From Pseudomonas sp. 7P_10.2_Bac1 (GTDB lineage: Bacteria > Pseudomonadota > Gammaproteobacteria > Pseudomonadales > Pseudomonadaceae), in the NCBI RefSeq assembly GCF_025465935.1, contig NZ_JANLNV010000007.1, positions 119,489-183,488 of the forward strand: 64,000 bases of DNA, in the 5' to 3' direction. The position numbers were made by a program, and so were the translations under genes. Below, one piece after another: positions 10,101 through 21,426 of the stretch. Under the pieces are notes generated by a model that saw only the letters and a program-made list of their open reading frames with translations, did not search any database and had not been told where the DNA came from. Numbering within the stretch: position 1 is the first letter of the stretch; every line of letters begins with the position of its first letter.

Positions 10101-11600
10101 ATCTTTGACCTCAAGCAGGTCAACCCAAGCGCGCTGGTTTCGGTCAAGCTGGTAGCCGAAGCAGGCGTCGGCACCATCGCCGCAGGCGTGGCCAAGGCCT
10201 ATGCTGACCTGATCACCATCTCCGGCTACGACGGCGGTACCGGTGCATCGCCGCTGACCTCGATCAAATACGCGGGCGCACCGTGGGAACTGGGTCTGGC
10301 GGAAACCCACCAGACCCTGCGTGGCAACGACCTGCGCGGCAAAGTGCGGGTGCAGACTGACGGCGGCCTGAAAACCGGTCTCGACGTGATCAAAGCGGCG
10401 ATTCTGGGCGCTGAAAGCTTCGGCTTCGGGACCGCGCCAATGATCGCGCTGGGCTGCAAATACCTGCGTATTTGCCACCTCAACAACTGCGCGACCGGTG
10501 TCGCCACGCAGAACGAATCGCTGCGTAAAAACCACTACATCGGCACCGTCGACATGGTGGTCAACTTCTTCACCTACGTGGCAGAAGAAACCCGCGAGTG
10601 GCTGGCCAAGTTGGGTGTGCGCAGCCTGGAAGAGCTGATCGGGCGTACCGACCTGCTGGACATCCTGCAAGGTGAAACGGCCAAGCAGCATCACCTCGAC
10701 CTGACGCCATTGCTGGGCAGCGATCACGTTCCGGCCGATAAGCCTCAGTTCTGCCAGGTTGACCGCAACCCGCCGTTCGACCAAGGCCTGCTGGCCGAGC
10801 AAATGCTCGACATGGCGCGCCCGGCGATCAACGACCTGAGCGGTGCCGAGTTCGACCTCGACATCTGCAACTGCGACCGTTCGATCGGTGCGCGCATCTC
10901 GGGTGAAATCGCCCGTAAACACGGCAACCAGGGCATGGCCAAGGCACCGATCACCTTCCGCTTCAAAGGCACTGCCGGTCAGAGCTTTGGTGTGTGGAAC
11001 GCCGGTGGTTTGAACCTGTACCTGCAAGGCGACGCCAACGACTACGTAGGCAAAGGCATGACCGGCGGTAAGCTGGTGATCGTTCCGCCTGTCGGCAGCG
11101 TGTACAAAACTCAGGACAGCGCCATTGTCGGCAACACCTGCCTGTACGGCGCCACCGGCGGCAAGTTGTTCGCCGCGGGCACCGCAGGCGAGCGTTTCGC
11201 GGTGCGTAACTCCGGTGCTCACACCGTGGTTGAAGGCACAGGCGATCACTGTTGCGAATACATGACAGGCGGCTTTGTCTGCGTATTGGGCAAAACCGGT
11301 TACAACTTCGGGTCGGGCATGACAGGCGGTTTCGCCTACGTGCTGGATCAGGACAACACCTTCGTCGACCGGGTGAACCACGAACTGGTGGAAATCCAGC
11401 GTATCAGCGGCGAAGCGATGGAAGCCTATCGCAACCACCTGCAACACGTGCTGGACGAATACGTCGAGGAAACCAACAGCGAGTGGGGCCGTAACCTCTC
11501 GGAAAACCTTGATGATTACCTGCGTCGTTTCTGGATGGTCAAGCCTAAGGCTGCCAGCTTGAAAACGTTGCTTTCCAGCATCCGTGCCAACCCGCAGTGA
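7152..11600 (+). CDS. gltB: Glutamate synthase (NADPH) large subunit
   Basis: This 1482-residue subunit of GOGAT releases ammonia from glutamine and makes two glutamates from glutamine and 2-oxoglutarate. The class II amidotransferase domain has its catalytic Cys at residue 15 (DNCGFGL), which becomes the N-terminus after propeptide removal. The central domain is followed by the FMN-binding synthase domain with the 3Fe-4S cysteines near residue 1100 ([15 protein letters not shown]) and the C-terminal beta-helix ([10 protein letters not shown]). The ATG at 7152 ([11 protein letters not shown]) was chosen over an upstream in-frame codon at 7125, since the propeptide then has the family length. 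It is followed by gltD after 33 bases. Confidence 0.97.
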   Translation: MKAGLYHPDEFKDNCGFGLIAHMQGEPSHTLLQTAIEALTCMTHRGGINADGKTGDGCGLLIQKPDQFLRAVAKEQFGTDLPKQYAVGMVFFNQDPIKAEAARAHMNREILAAGLQLVGWRKVPIETNVLGRLALERLPQIEQVFIAGDGLSDQDMAIKLFSARRRSSVANAADTDHYICSFSHKTIIYKGLMMPADLTAFYPDLSDERLQTAICVFHQRFSTNTLPKWPLAQPFRFLAHNGEINTITGNRNWAQARRTKFANDLIGDLDELGPLVNRVGSDSSSMDNMLELMVTGGIDLFRGVRMLIPPAWQNVETMDPDLRAFYEYNSMHMEPWDGPAGVVMTDGRYAVCLLDRNGLRPARWVTTTNGYITIASEIGVWDYKPEDVIAKGRVGPGQILAVDTETGQVLDTDAIDNRLKSRHPYKQWLRKNALRIQATIEDNDHGSAFYDVDQLKQYMKMYQVTFEERDQVLRPLGEQGYEAVGSMGDDTPMAVLSQRVRTPYDYFRQQFAQVTNPPIDPLREAIVMSLEICLGAERNIFQESPEHASRVILSSPVISPAKWRSLMNLDLPGFERQIIDLNYDQATGLEAAVRNIADQAEEAARAGRTQIVLTDRHIAPGKLPVHASLAVGAVHHRLTEKGLRCDSNILVETATARDPHHFAVLIGFGASAVYPFLAYEVLGDLIRTGEVLGDLYEVFKNYRKGITKGLLKILSKMGISTIASYRGAQLFEAIGLSEEVCNLSFRGVPSRIKGARFVDIEAEQKLLAAEAWSPRKAIQQGGLLKYVHGGEYHAYNPDVVATLQAAVQQGDYSKFKEYTALVDKRPVSMIRDLLQVKTLDTPLSIDEIEPLDSILKRFDSAGISLGALSPEAHEALAEAMNRLGARSNSGEGGEDPARYGTIKSSKIKQVATGRFGVTPEYLVNAEVLQIKVAQGAKPGEGGQLPGGKVNGLIAKLRYAVPGVTLISPPPHHDIYSIEDLSQLIFDLKQVNPSALVSVKLVAEAGVGTIAAGVAKAYADLITISGYDGGTGASPLTSIKYAGAPWELGLAETHQTLRGNDLRGKVRVQTDGGLKTGLDVIKAAILGAESFGFGTAPMIALGCKYLRICHLNNCATGVATQNESLRKNHYIGTVDMVVNFFTYVAEETREWLAKLGVRSLEELIGRTDLLDILQGETAKQHHLDLTPLLGSDHVPADKPQFCQVDRNPPFDQGLLAEQMLDMARPAINDLSGAEFDLDICNCDRSIGARISGEIARKHGNQGMAKAPITFRFKGTAGQSFGVWNAGGLNLYLQGDANDYVGKGMTGGKLVIVPPVGSVYKTQDSAIVGNTCLYGATGGKLFAAGTAGERFAVRNSGAHTVVEGTGDHCCEYMTGGFVCVLGKTGYNFGSGMTGGFAYVLDQDNTFVDRVNHELVEIQRISGEAMEAYRNHLQHVLDEYVEETNSEWGRNLSENLDDYLRRFWMVKPKAASLKTLLSSIRANPQ

Positions 11601-13052
<1,452 letters not shown>

Positions 13053-13060
13053 CCCGCCCC

Positions 13061-13130
13061 CTGTAGGAGCGAGCTAGCCTCGCGATCTTTTGATCGTTTA
13101 AAAGATCGCGAGACAAGCTCGCTCCTACAG
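13061..13130. repeat. REP palindrome pair
   Basis: CTGTAGGAGCGAGCTAGCCTCGCGATC pairs with its near-perfect inverse GATCGCGAGACAAGCTCGCTCCTACAG around a short AT-rich loop. This is the same family as the repeats at 16168, 28671, 49207, 50770 and 60873. It lies 8 bases after gltD and could form a stable hairpin in the transcript. Confidence 0.9.
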
Positions 13131-13170
13131 CAAACAGTGCGTTACCCCGCGTCAAATCGACCCCATAGAT

Positions 13171-13200
13171 AAAAGGCACGGCTCTTGCCGTGCCTTTTGC
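13171..13200. terminator. Bidirectional-type terminator between gltD and hemE
   Basis: AAAAGGCACGG (13171-13181) pairs with CCGTGCCTTTT (13188-13198) around CTCTTG. With A and T tracts flanking both arms it would work for gltBD and could act in reverse. Confidence 0.85.
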
Positions 13201-13245
13201 GTCTGTCTCTGAGAAAATGCCCGCACTTTTTTTCCGGATGCAGAC

Positions 13246-14313
13246 ATGACTGATCTCAAGAATGACCGTTTCCTTCGCGCTTTGCTCAAGCAACCCGTAG
13301 ACGTAACGCCTGTCTGGATGATGCGTCAGGCCGGCCGCTACTTGCCGGAATACCGCGCCAGCCGCGCCAAGGCCGGTGACTTCATGAGCCTGTGCAAGAA
13401 CGCCGAATTCGCCTGCGAAGTCACGCTGCAGCCTCTGGACCGCTACCCTCAGCTGGATGCGGCCATTCTGTTTTCCGACATCCTGACTATTCCCGATGCC
13501 ATGGGCCAAGGCCTGTATTTTGAAACCGGCGAAGGCCCGCGCTTCAAAAAAGTCGTCAGCACCCTGGCTGATATCGAAGCTCTGCCGATCCCGGATCCGC
13601 AAAAAGACCTCGGTTACGTGATGAACGCGGTCAGCACCATCCGGCGTGAACTCAACGGCCGTGTGCCGCTGATCGGTTTCTCGGGTAGCCCGTGGACGCT
13701 GGCCACCTACATGGTTGAAGGCGGTTCGTCCAAAGACTTCCGCAAAACCAAGGCCATGCTCTACGACACCCCGCAGGCCATGCACTTGCTGCTCGACAAG
13801 CTGGCGCAGTCGGTTACCTCGTACCTCAACGGCCAAATCCTCGCGGGCGCGCAGGCGGTGCAGATTTTCGACACCTGGGGCGGCAATCTGTCGTCGGCGG
13901 CGTATCAGGAGTTTTCGCTGGCCTACATGCGCAAAATCGTCAGCGGGCTGATCCGTGAGCATGAAGGCCGCAAAGTGCCAGTGATCCTGTTCACCAAAAA
14001 TGGCGGCCTATGGCTGGAAAGCATTGCCGATGCCGGCGCCGATGCGCTGGGTCTGGACTGGACCTGCGACCTGGGCGAAGCCCGTCGCCGTGTCGGCAAC
14101 AAAGTGGCACTGCAAGGCAACATGGACCCCACCGTGCTTTACGCGAATCCCGAGGCGATCCGCACCGAGGTTAAGCGCATTCTCGCCAGTTACGGCAAAG
14201 GTTCGGGGCATGTATTCAACCTGGGCCACGGTATTACCCCGGAAGTGAAACCTGAACACGCTGGCGCGTTTATCAGCGCTGTGCATGAGTTCTCGGGGCA
14301 ATATCACGAGTAA
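13246..14313 (+). CDS. hemE: Uroporphyrinogen decarboxylase
   Basis: A 355-residue cytoplasmic enzyme that removes four carboxylates from uroporphyrinogen III to give coproporphyrinogen III in haem synthesis. The N-terminal signature [16 protein letters not shown] (about 22-37), the catalytic-region Asp in [16 protein letters not shown], and [17 protein letters not shown] are present, and the length is typical. It forms a single-gene unit between two terminators. Confidence 0.97.
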   Translation: MTDLKNDRFLRALLKQPVDVTPVWMMRQAGRYLPEYRASRAKAGDFMSLCKNAEFACEVTLQPLDRYPQLDAAILFSDILTIPDAMGQGLYFETGEGPRFKKVVSTLADIEALPIPDPQKDLGYVMNAVSTIRRELNGRVPLIGFSGSPWTLATYMVEGGSSKDFRKTKAMLYDTPQAMHLLLDKLAQSVTSYLNGQILAGAQAVQIFDTWGGNLSSAAYQEFSLAYMRKIVSGLIREHEGRKVPVILFTKNGGLWLESIADAGADALGLDWTCDLGEARRRVGNKVALQGNMDPTVLYANPEAIRTEVKRILASYGKGSGHVFNLGHGITPEVKPEHAGAFISAVHEFSGQYHE

Positions 14314-14340
14314 GTGCAGTGCTCTAGAACGCTCCTCCCT

Positions 14341-14371
14341 AAAACGCCCGGCTAAAGTCGGGCGTTTTTTA
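14341..14371 (+). terminator. Terminator of hemE
   Basis: AAAACGCCCG and CGGGCGTTTTTT flank an 8-base loop, 28 bases after the hemE stop. This is a canonical Rho-independent terminator with a run of six T. Confidence 0.92.
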
Positions 14372-14543
14372 TCATTTAAAATAATTAGGATCTTTCTTAT
14401 ATGTATTTGGGAATAGTCCTACATATTAAATTATCAGAATAGGCAAAATCTCCCACCCTGATTTCGGGCAGTCATAAATCATTTAACGCTTTCAGGATGT
14501 CACGTAGGAAGTTTCTTAGTTTTTTGTGGTTGCCCGTGGTAGG

Positions 14544-14597
14544 GCGCTTTCTGTCATATCTCATTGTTTATATCGCTGTGCGTTGAGCAGAAAGCGC
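14544..14597 (+). promoter_or_regulatory. Inverted repeat in the leader of the LPMO gene
   Basis: GCGCTTTCTG (14544-14553) and CAGAAAGCGC (14588-14597) are exact inverse complements separated by 34 bases. The second arm is followed by AAGTTTTATCTTTT, and it ends 39 bases before the gbpA start. It could be an attenuator-like stem, an RNA stability element or a pair of protein-binding half-sites. The surrounding stretch 14372-14636 is AT-rich and has no gene. Confidence 0.45.
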
Positions 14598-14636
14598 AAG
14601 TTTTATCTTTTATATAAAAAATAGAATGAGGGTTAT

Positions 14637-16112
14637 ATGGCTATTGCACTGTCAAAGTCTCGAAACTTGATGCTGTGCGCATCATCGTTAACGCTGATGG
14701 CAACCCTGTTTACGGCTCAACAAGCCGCTGCCCATGGTTACATGAACTCACCGCCATCACGGGCTTATGCTTGTCAGCAAGGGCTGAACATTGATTGCGG
14801 TCCGGCTCAGTATGAACCGCAGACCGTGGGTGAAGCCCCAAAAGGATTCCCTGAGTTCGGCCCAGCCGACGGCAAGATCGCCAGTGGCGGTCATGCCAGT
14901 TTCGCGGCACTGGATGCCCAGTCGGCCAATCGCTGGCACCTGACTGAAATCAAGGATCACAACATCGAATTCAGCTGGTTCTATACCGCTGCCCATAAAA
15001 GTACACGCTGGCAGTACTTCATCACCAAAGGTGGCTGGAACCCCAATCTGCCGATCTCCCGCGACAGCTTTGAGCTGACCCCGTTCTGCCAGGTTGAAGG
15101 TGGCGGCGGCGTGCCTATCGACGGCGCTGCGGGCGGTACAGGCCAGGCCAAAGACAAACACAGTTGCTCGATCCCGTCAGATCGCAGCGGCCACCACATT
15201 ATTCTGGGTGTCTGGACGGTGGATGACACCGCCGCTTCGTTCTATGACGTAGTGGATGTCAACATCACCGCGCAGAGCGCAGACCCGGATGGCTGGAAAA
15301 ACGTCGGTTCCATCTCGCAAACTCAAACACTGCAGCCAGGTGATTCGGTCAAGGCACGTGCCTTTACCGGCAGCTCCGAGAGCGCTGAATACAGCTTCGG
15401 CGTAACCATTGAAAAGCCGGAAGAAGGCCAGCCGGCCAACTGGTCCTACAAATTGGCAGAAACCGTGAACGCGGCGAACAAGCCTTTAGTGCGTGCAGGC
15501 GTGCGTAATGAAAACGGTGACATCGAGCCGATCAAAGGCGCGAACACCCTTTACGTGAAGCCCGAGAGCGGTGTGACCCGCTACGAGATGCAGACTGTGA
15601 TGGTGCCAGATCCGGGTGCTTACCTGCACCTGCATGACGTCGCGCCGGAGTACGTGCTGGAAAAAGGCCGTGGCACCGTTGGCTTCACCGTCATGACCAA
15701 CAAAAATGTCACGCTGGAAGCGACGGTGTTCAACGCTACCAACAAGCAAGTGGGCTACACCAAGCAAACCGTCAACGCCACCACGTCGCCGGTCAGCATT
15801 GCAGTGACCAGCGCACCGGGTGAGCACTCCTTGAAGCTCATTGCGAGCAGCCAGGATGGGCGTGAGACCTTCCAGGACCTCAAGTCCATCAACCTGACCG
15901 GTGAAGGCGGTGCTCAGGAATACGACTTTGTATTCCCTGAAGGCATTGCCGGTTACAAGGCCGGCACGTTGGTACTTCAACCTAAGAACGACAAAGTCTA
16001 TGAGTGCCAGCCGTTCCCGAATTCGGGCTACTGCATTCAATACAATCCAAACGCCAATGGTTTCGAGCCGGGTGTTGGTGCGAGCTGGAACATGGCGTGG
16101 ACTGAAAAGTAA
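14637..16112 (+). CDS. gbpA: Secreted GbpA-type lytic polysaccharide monooxygenase (AA10)
   Basis: A 491-residue secreted copper enzyme. The signal peptide ends ...QQAAA, leaving His33 as the mature N-terminus (HGYMNSPPSRAYAC); with His120 (WFYTAAHKS) it forms the histidine brace of AA10 monooxygenases, which cleave chitin oxidatively. The catalytic domain reaches about residue 212 (FYDVVDVNIT). Two GbpA middle domains follow, and a C-terminal Cys-containing chitin-binding module (YECQPFPNSGYC, CBM73-like) ends the protein. Length and domain order match Vibrio GbpA (485). Shine-Dalgarno GAGGG lies upstream of ATG 14637. The type II secretion operon starts 183 bases downstream; P. aeruginosa CbpD, a relative, is a type II substrate. 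Confidence 0.92.
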   Translation: MAIALSKSRNLMLCASSLTLMATLFTAQQAAAHGYMNSPPSRAYACQQGLNIDCGPAQYEPQTVGEAPKGFPEFGPADGKIASGGHASFAALDAQSANRWHLTEIKDHNIEFSWFYTAAHKSTRWQYFITKGGWNPNLPISRDSFELTPFCQVEGGGGVPIDGAAGGTGQAKDKHSCSIPSDRSGHHIILGVWTVDDTAASFYDVVDVNITAQSADPDGWKNVGSISQTQTLQPGDSVKARAFTGSSESAEYSFGVTIEKPEEGQPANWSYKLAETVNAANKPLVRAGVRNENGDIEPIKGANTLYVKPESGVTRYEMQTVMVPDPGAYLHLHDVAPEYVLEKGRGTVGFTVMTNKNVTLEATVFNATNKQVGYTKQTVNATTSPVSIAVTSAPGEHSLKLIASSQDGRETFQDLKSINLTGEGGAQEYDFVFPEGIAGYKAGTLVLQPKNDKVYECQPFPNSGYCIQYNPNANGFEPGVGASWNMAWTEK

Positions 16113-16130
16113 CTCCACGTGATCAAGTCT

Positions 16131-16159
16131 GGATAACGTTTTTAATTTAAGCGTTATCC
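16131..16159 (+). terminator. Weak hairpin after the LPMO gene
   Basis: GGATAACG (16131-16138) pairs with CGTTATCC (16152-16159) 18 bases after the stop. There is no T-run after the stem, so terminator function is doubtful; the adjacent REP may help. Confidence 0.35.
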
Positions 16160-16167
16160 ACCGACAA

Positions 16168-16238
16168 CTGTAGGAGCGAACTTGTCTCGCGATCTTTTTA
16201 AACAATCAAAAGATCGCGAGGCAAGCTCGCTCCTACAC
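16168..16238. repeat. REP palindrome pair
   Basis: CTGTAGGAGCGAACTTGTCTCGCGATC is followed by an AT-rich loop and GATCGCGAGGCAAGCTCGCTCCTACA. It separates the LPMO gene from gspC. Confidence 0.88.
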
Positions 16239-16295
16239 GGTTCGTTTTAACAGTGAGTGTTTTTTATTTATTAATGGCTTGCAGATGAAAAGGTT

Positions 16296-16826
16296 TTGAA
16301 TAGTTTTTCGGGTGCCATCACTCGCCACTTACCGCTCATCTTGAAGGTGCTGCTGTGGGGGGCGTGTTTTGGATATGGCGTGCATTTAGCCTGGCAAGAG
16401 TGGTTATACCGCCAGGCGCTGGCTGCGCCGATGATCGTCCCCGCTCGCCCGGCGCCTGTACCTGCGCTTGAGCCCTTTCAGCCAGAGGCCATCGCCAGCG
16501 TACTGGGCCTTGCGCCTCAAGGCGCATTGGCACACAGCACTGAGCCGTTGGAGCTGCGGGCCAGTCTTGTGTCCAGCCATGGTGCGTCGCAGGCGTTGTT
16601 GGTGGGCAGCCAGCTAGCGCGCTTTTACCGCGTCGGCGAACGGCTGCCGGGAGGCAGCGTGTTGCGGCGGGTCGAGGTGTCGCACGTGGTGCTGTGGCGC
16701 AACAACCGCGAGGAACGCCTGTTGCTCAAACCGCAGAGCCGACATGTTTTACCCGCCAGCCAAACGCCTGCCACACCGGCCCAGGCAACCTCCCTATATC
16801 TGCGGCCCTTTGCCGAACAACCTTAG
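16296..16826 (+). CDS. gspC: Type II secretion inner-membrane protein GspC
   Basis: A 176-residue bitopic protein: a transmembrane helix at about 13-33 (LILKVLLWGACFGYGVHLAW), a Pro-rich linker, then an HR domain (IASVLGLAPQ; LRASLVSSHGASQALLVG; YRVGERLPGGSVLRRVEVSHVVLW). GspC binds the N0 domain of GspD and couples inner and outer membrane parts. The only start with a usable context is TTG at 16296 behind AAAAGG; a stop lies eight codons upstream with no ATG or GTG between. It is short because it ends after the HR domain, without the PDZ domain or coiled coil of many homologues. First gene of a gspC-M operon. Confidence 0.85.
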   Translation: MNSFSGAITRHLPLILKVLLWGACFGYGVHLAWQEWLYRQALAAPMIVPARPAPVPALEPFQPEAIASVLGLAPQGALAHSTEPLELRASLVSSHGASQALLVGSQLARFYRVGERLPGGSVLRRVEVSHVVLWRNNREERLLLKPQSRHVLPASQTPATPAQATSLYLRPFAEQP

Positions 16827-16835
16827 AGAAGCATC

Positions 16836-18752
16836 ATGACCAGGCACTACGTGTTCGGCATCGGCCGTCTTTTACTGTGCAGCGTTGTGCTAAGTACTGC
16901 GCTGTTGCAAAGCGATGTGCTGGCCGATGAGCCGTATTGGCAGTTGGCAATGAAAGACGCCGAGCTGCGCGATGTCGTGCAGGAAATGTCATCGGTATTG
17001 GGCGCCACCATCGTGCTCGACCCTCGGGTGCAGGGCCGTATTACCGTTATGTCTGAAGCACCGCTGGGCCGTGAAGGCGTGCGCGAGTTGTTTTACGCGG
17101 TGCTGGAGGCACACGGTTTTGCCGTGGTTGACCAAGGTGATCGTTTATTGATCATCCCCGCCGCCGAGGCCAAAGCCCGCGCAGGCAACCCCGATGGCTC
17201 CGAGCAGGCCTTCGTCACCCAGGTTATCGAGCTTAACGCCAGCGTGGCGGCTGATGTAGCGGGGCTGCTGCGCCCCCTGGTATCGACTAACGGTTATATC
17301 GGGCCTTCGGCCTCGGCCAATGCGCTGATCATTACCGACACCGCCTCCAATACCCGGCGTATTGCCGAGCTGGTACGTCAACTGGATGGCGGCACGCGGC
17401 ATGACTATTCGGTGGTCGAGTTGCGCCATGCGCAGGCCAGTGATGTGGCCAAGGTGATGCAGCAGTCGCTGAGCAAAAAAAGTGAAGGGCCGAGCAGCCA
17501 GGTGATTGCCGATGCGTCGGCCAACCGCCTGGTGATTCTGGGCAACAAGGCGGTGCGTGAACGCCTGAGCAGGCTGGCGCACTCGCTGGACACAAAGCCG
17601 ACCCGGCAGTCCGAAAACTCGCGGGTCATTCGTCTTCGTCACAGTGATGCCAAGCAATTGGCCGAGGTGCTCGACACCGTCGCCAAGGGCATGCAACAAG
17701 ACACCGCGCTGGCCGTCGCCATGCCAAAGGCTTCGGCCAGCGAGGTGATGGTGGCCGCCGATGAAAGCCAGAATGCGTTGGTGATCATGGCCGATCCGGC
17801 GAAAGTGCGTAGCCTGGAAAGTATCGTGCGCCAGCTCGACCAACCACGCTCACAAGTGTTGATCCATGCCGCCATCGTTGAAATCTCCGGCGACATTGTG
17901 AATACCCTGGGCGTGCAATGGGGAGTGAACAGTGGCAGCGCTCAAGGCGCGATCACCTTCCCGGGCACCAATATCCAGATCGGTGCACTCTCGGGGCCCG
18001 CTCCCACGCTGCCCGAAGGGGCGGTGCTGCAACTGGGCGGTGACCGCTTCAATGCGCTGATTTCAGCGTTGGCCAGCGACACCAACAACAACGTGCTGTC
18101 CACACCCAGCCTACTGACGCTGGACAATCAGGAAGCCGAGATTCTGGTGGGGCAAAACGTCCCTTTTAAGACCGGTTCCTACACGGGCACGGGCGAAGGT
18201 TCGCAAAATCCGTTCACCACAGTGACCCGCCAGGACATCGGCATCAGCCTCAAAATCAAGCCGCACATCAATGACGGCAGCTCCTTGCGCTTAGAGGTTG
18301 CACAAGAAAACTCCGAACTGGCCCCTTCACTGCAAGGCGTGGATTCATCTGACCTGATCACCAACAAGCGCGCCCTCAAAAGCACCATCCTCGCCGAAGA
18401 TGGCGAAATCATTGTCATCGGCGGCTTGATCAAAGACAGCGTGCGCACTCAGGTCAGCGGCGTACCGTTGCTGCGCGACATTCCTTATCTGGGCGCGCTG
18501 TTTCGCTGGAACAAAGACACCCACACCAAAACCAACCTGATGGTGTTTTTGCGCCCGACCATCGTGCGCAGCAAAAACGATATCCGCGAGATCAGCGAAG
18601 ATCGTTACAACGCGTTGCGTAACCTCAGCCAACCGTCGTCCAAAGACACTAACTCGCTGTTGCTGCCCAAAGACCCGCACCAGATGTTTGACGGCAATCT
18701 GCAAGACCCGGATGCCGTCGATCTGCGCCGGCCCAAAGCTGACCGCCCATGA
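16836..18752 (+). CDS. gspD: Type II secretion outer-membrane secretin GspD
   Basis: A 638-residue secretin: signal peptide (to about residue 30), N0 domain (YWQLAMKDAELRDVVQEMS), three N1-N3 repeats (for example VVELRHAQASDVAKVMQQ and VIRLRHSDAKQLAEVLD), then the secretin barrel (VLIHAAIVEISGDIVNTLGVQWG; LSTPSLLTLDNQEAEILVGQ; VIGGLIKDSVRTQVSGVP). It ends shortly after the barrel. No lipobox was seen, so targeting by a pilotin is not evident from the N-terminus. It starts nine bases after gspC and overlaps gspE by four bases. Confidence 0.95.
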   Translation: MTRHYVFGIGRLLLCSVVLSTALLQSDVLADEPYWQLAMKDAELRDVVQEMSSVLGATIVLDPRVQGRITVMSEAPLGREGVRELFYAVLEAHGFAVVDQGDRLLIIPAAEAKARAGNPDGSEQAFVTQVIELNASVAADVAGLLRPLVSTNGYIGPSASANALIITDTASNTRRIAELVRQLDGGTRHDYSVVELRHAQASDVAKVMQQSLSKKSEGPSSQVIADASANRLVILGNKAVRERLSRLAHSLDTKPTRQSENSRVIRLRHSDAKQLAEVLDTVAKGMQQDTALAVAMPKASASEVMVAADESQNALVIMADPAKVRSLESIVRQLDQPRSQVLIHAAIVEISGDIVNTLGVQWGVNSGSAQGAITFPGTNIQIGALSGPAPTLPEGAVLQLGGDRFNALISALASDTNNNVLSTPSLLTLDNQEAEILVGQNVPFKTGSYTGTGEGSQNPFTTVTRQDIGISLKIKPHINDGSSLRLEVAQENSELAPSLQGVDSSDLITNKRALKSTILAEDGEIIVIGGLIKDSVRTQVSGVPLLRDIPYLGALFRWNKDTHTKTNLMVFLRPTIVRSKNDIREISEDRYNALRNLSQPSSKDTNSLLLPKDPHQMFDGNLQDPDAVDLRRPKADRP

Positions 18753-20221
18753 GCCAGCCGCCGGTGCGCTTGCCCTACAGCTTTGCTCGACGTTTCGGGG
18801 TGCTGCTGGACACCTCGACCCAGCCTGCGAGCCTGTTGATACGCAGCGATACGCCGCTGACCGTGCTGGCCGAAGTGCAGCGCTGGGCGGGCAAAGAGGT
18901 GCTGCTGCAGCGGGTGCCGGATGCGCTCTTCAGTGAGCGCCTGACCCACAGCTACAGCGCCGGGCAAAGCGCGGCCGAGCAAGTGGCGCAGGGGCTCGAC
19001 AGCGAGCTCGACCTGATGAGCGCGGCCGAGCAAGTGCCACAAACCGCCGACCTGCTGGAGCAGGAGGGCGATGCGCCGATCATTCGTTTGATCAACGCGC
19101 TGCTGCGTGAAGCCATGCGCGAGAAAGCTTCGGATGTGCACCTGGAAACTTTCGAGCATTACTTGTCGGTGCGCATGCGTATCGATGGCCAGTTGCGCGA
19201 AGTGCTGCGGCCAAAACGCGAGCTGGCGAACCTGCTGGTGTCGCGGATCAAAGTCATGGCGCGGCTGGATATCGCTGAAAAACGCGTGCCGCAAGACGGC
19301 CGTATCAGCTTGCGATTGGCCGGGCATGAAGTCGATGTGCGCGTCTCGACCCTGCCTTCAGCCCATGGCGAGCGCGTGGTGATGCGCCTGCTCGACAAAC
19401 AGGCCGGGCGTCTGGACCTGCAATGTCTGGGCATGCCCGCACCCACCCTGAGCCGCTTTGAACACATCCTGGCCCGTCCCCACGGGATATTCCTGGTCAC
19501 CGGGCCTACCGGCTCGGGCAAAACCACCAGCCTGTATGCCGCACTCAGCCATCTCAACGCCCCGACCCGCAACATCCTGACCGTCGAAGACCCAGTGGAA
19601 TACCACCTCCCCGGCATCGGCCAGACACCGGTCAACACCAAAGCCAACATGACCTTCGCACGTGGTCTGCGGGCGATTTTGCGGCAGGACCCGGATGTGG
19701 TCATGGTCGGCGAAATCCGTGATCACGAAACCGCTGACATCGCCGTACAAGCCTCGCTCACCGGGCACCTGGTGCTGTCGACCCTGCACACCAACAGCGC
19801 TGTAGGCGCGGTCACCCGCCTGGTCGACATGGGCGTCGATGCCTATCTGCTGGCGTCCTCGCTGGTCGGTGTACTGGCCCAGCGCTTACTGCGCACCCTG
19901 TGTGCCGACTGCAAAACCCCTTACCGCGCCGACCCGCAGCAATGCCAGCGGCTGGGGCTCGATCCACAGGCTGGCGTCACCTTGTACCAGCCGCAGGGCT
20001 GCCGCCATTGCCAGCAGGGCTATCGCGGGCGCACCGGGATTTACGAACTGGTGGGCATCACCCCGGCACTGGCCGAGCTGATTCACCAAGGGGCCAGCGA
20101 GCCGGACCTTATACGCGTGGCGCGCGAGCACGGCCCCAGCTTGTTTCAAGACGGCCAGCGCCTGGTGCTCCAAGGCCTGACCAGCTTTGACGAACTGCTG
20201 CGCGTGACCCTGGAGGACTGA
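18749..20221 (+). CDS. gspE: Type II secretion ATPase GspE
   Basis: A 490-residue cytoplasmic hexameric ATPase that powers pseudopilus assembly. Walker A GPTGSGKTTSLYA lies near residue 252, the Asp box and Walker B follow (RQDPDVVMVGEIRD), and the four-Cys zinc motif is complete (CADCKTPY... GCRHCQQGYRG). The N-terminal GspL-binding domain is present but short. It overlaps gspD by four bases and is two bases from gspF. Confidence 0.95.
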   Translation: MSQPPVRLPYSFARRFGVLLDTSTQPASLLIRSDTPLTVLAEVQRWAGKEVLLQRVPDALFSERLTHSYSAGQSAAEQVAQGLDSELDLMSAAEQVPQTADLLEQEGDAPIIRLINALLREAMREKASDVHLETFEHYLSVRMRIDGQLREVLRPKRELANLLVSRIKVMARLDIAEKRVPQDGRISLRLAGHEVDVRVSTLPSAHGERVVMRLLDKQAGRLDLQCLGMPAPTLSRFEHILARPHGIFLVTGPTGSGKTTSLYAALSHLNAPTRNILTVEDPVEYHLPGIGQTPVNTKANMTFARGLRAILRQDPDVVMVGEIRDHETADIAVQASLTGHLVLSTLHTNSAVGAVTRLVDMGVDAYLLASSLVGVLAQRLLRTLCADCKTPYRADPQQCQRLGLDPQAGVTLYQPQGCRHCQQGYRGRTGIYELVGITPALAELIHQGASEPDLIRVAREHGPSLFQDGQRLVLQGLTSFDELLRVTLED

Positions 20222-20223
20222 AC

Positions 20224-21423
20224 ATGCCGACCTTTGAGTACCGGGCACAGGACGCCAACGGGCGCGACTGCCGAGGCCAGTTAGAGGCCGACAGTGCGCG
20301 CCATGCGCGTCAACTGTTGCGCGACCGCGGTTTGCGCCCGAGCCAATTGAGCGAAGCCAGAACACACCGTGCGGCGCGTTCACGGGGGCGGCTGAGTGTT
20401 ACCGATCTGGCCTTGGTCACGCGGCAGCTGTCGACCTTGATCCATGCCGGTTTACCCCTTGAGGAAGCCTTGGGCGCGGTGGCGGCGCAGAGTGCCAAGC
20501 GCCACGTCAGCACCGTGCTGCTCGCTGTGCGCAACCGCGTCACCGAAGGCCATGCGCTGGCGACGGCGCTGTCAGCGTTCCCCCGGGCCTTTCCGGAGTT
20601 GTTTCGCGCCACTGTCGCGGCGGGCGAGCGCAGCGGCCATTTGGCCCACGTGCTCGAACAGCTCGCTGACTACACCGAAGCCCGTCATGCCTCGCGTCAG
20701 AAGATCCAGCTGGCGCTGGTGTACCCGCTGATTCTGCTGATTGCTTCGTTTGCCATCGTCGGCTTCCTGCTTGGCTACGTGGTACCGGACGTGGTCAAGA
20801 TTTTCGTGAACAGCGGCCAGCCGCTGCCCACGCTGACCCAAGCGATGATTGCCCTGAGCAATGGTTTGCGTGACTACGGCTGGTTGTTATTGCTGCTGTT
20901 GCTCGCCGGTCTTGGCACGGCGCGCTGGGCGTTGCAGCAGCCAGCCTTGAAACTGCGCTGGCATGCGCTGCTGCTCAATTGGCCTATGGTCGGCGGGGTG
21001 CTGCGGGCCATGGAAGCGGCGCGTTTTGCCAGCACCTTGTCGATCCTGGGCAAAAGCGCCGTGCCGCTGGTGGATGCCTTGGAAATCTCGGCCACGGTGA
21101 TTGCCAACCTCGCCATTCGCCATCGCATGCTCGATGTCGCCCGCACGGTTCGCGAAGGCGCAACGCTGGCCCGAGGCCTGGAACGCAGCGGCGACATCCC
21201 GCCCATGATGCTGCACCTGATTGCCAGCGGTGAGCGTGCTGGCGAGCTGGACAGCATGCTGGCGCGGGCCGCCGAACAGCAGGAAAAAACCCTCGCGGCG
21301 CGCATCGCGCTGGTGGTGAGTTTGTTTGAACCGATCATGTTGGTGCTGATGGGCGGCGTGGTTTTGCTGATCGTCATGGCCATCCTGTTGCCGATCCTTA
21401 GCCTCAATCAACTGGTGAATTGA
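20224..21423 (+). CDS. gspF: Type II secretion inner-membrane platform protein GspF
   Basis: A 399-residue polytopic protein with two repeated GspF/PilC cytoplasmic domains (LVTRQLSTLIHAGLPLEEAL; AARFASTLSILGKSAVPLVDAL) and three transmembrane segments, the last at the C-terminus (VVLLIVMAILLPILSLNQLVN). It is the platform that extracts pseudopilins from the membrane. The length is typical (about 400). Confidence 0.95.
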   Translation: MPTFEYRAQDANGRDCRGQLEADSARHARQLLRDRGLRPSQLSEARTHRAARSRGRLSVTDLALVTRQLSTLIHAGLPLEEALGAVAAQSAKRHVSTVLLAVRNRVTEGHALATALSAFPRAFPELFRATVAAGERSGHLAHVLEQLADYTEARHASRQKIQLALVYPLILLIASFAIVGFLLGYVVPDVVKIFVNSGQPLPTLTQAMIALSNGLRDYGWLLLLLLLAGLGTARWALQQPALKLRWHALLLNWPMVGGVLRAMEAARFASTLSILGKSAVPLVDALEISATVIANLAIRHRMLDVARTVREGATLARGLERSGDIPPMMLHLIASGERAGELDSMLARAAEQQEKTLAARIALVVSLFEPIMLVLMGGVVLLIVMAILLPILSLNQLVN

Positions 21424-21426
21424 CCG

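Noticed and set aside
8862..11447. An 861-codon open frame on the minus strand opposite gltB (and a 516-codon one at 7242-8792)
   Set aside because: Same codon-bias artefact in highly expressed GC-rich gltB; low-complexity composition and no recognisable domain.
13061..13130. Possible CRISPR or integron site from recurrent GTAGGAGCGAGC repeats
   Set aside because: The copies are scattered singly or as inverted pairs in intergenic gaps across 50 kb, without regular spacers; they are REP elements.
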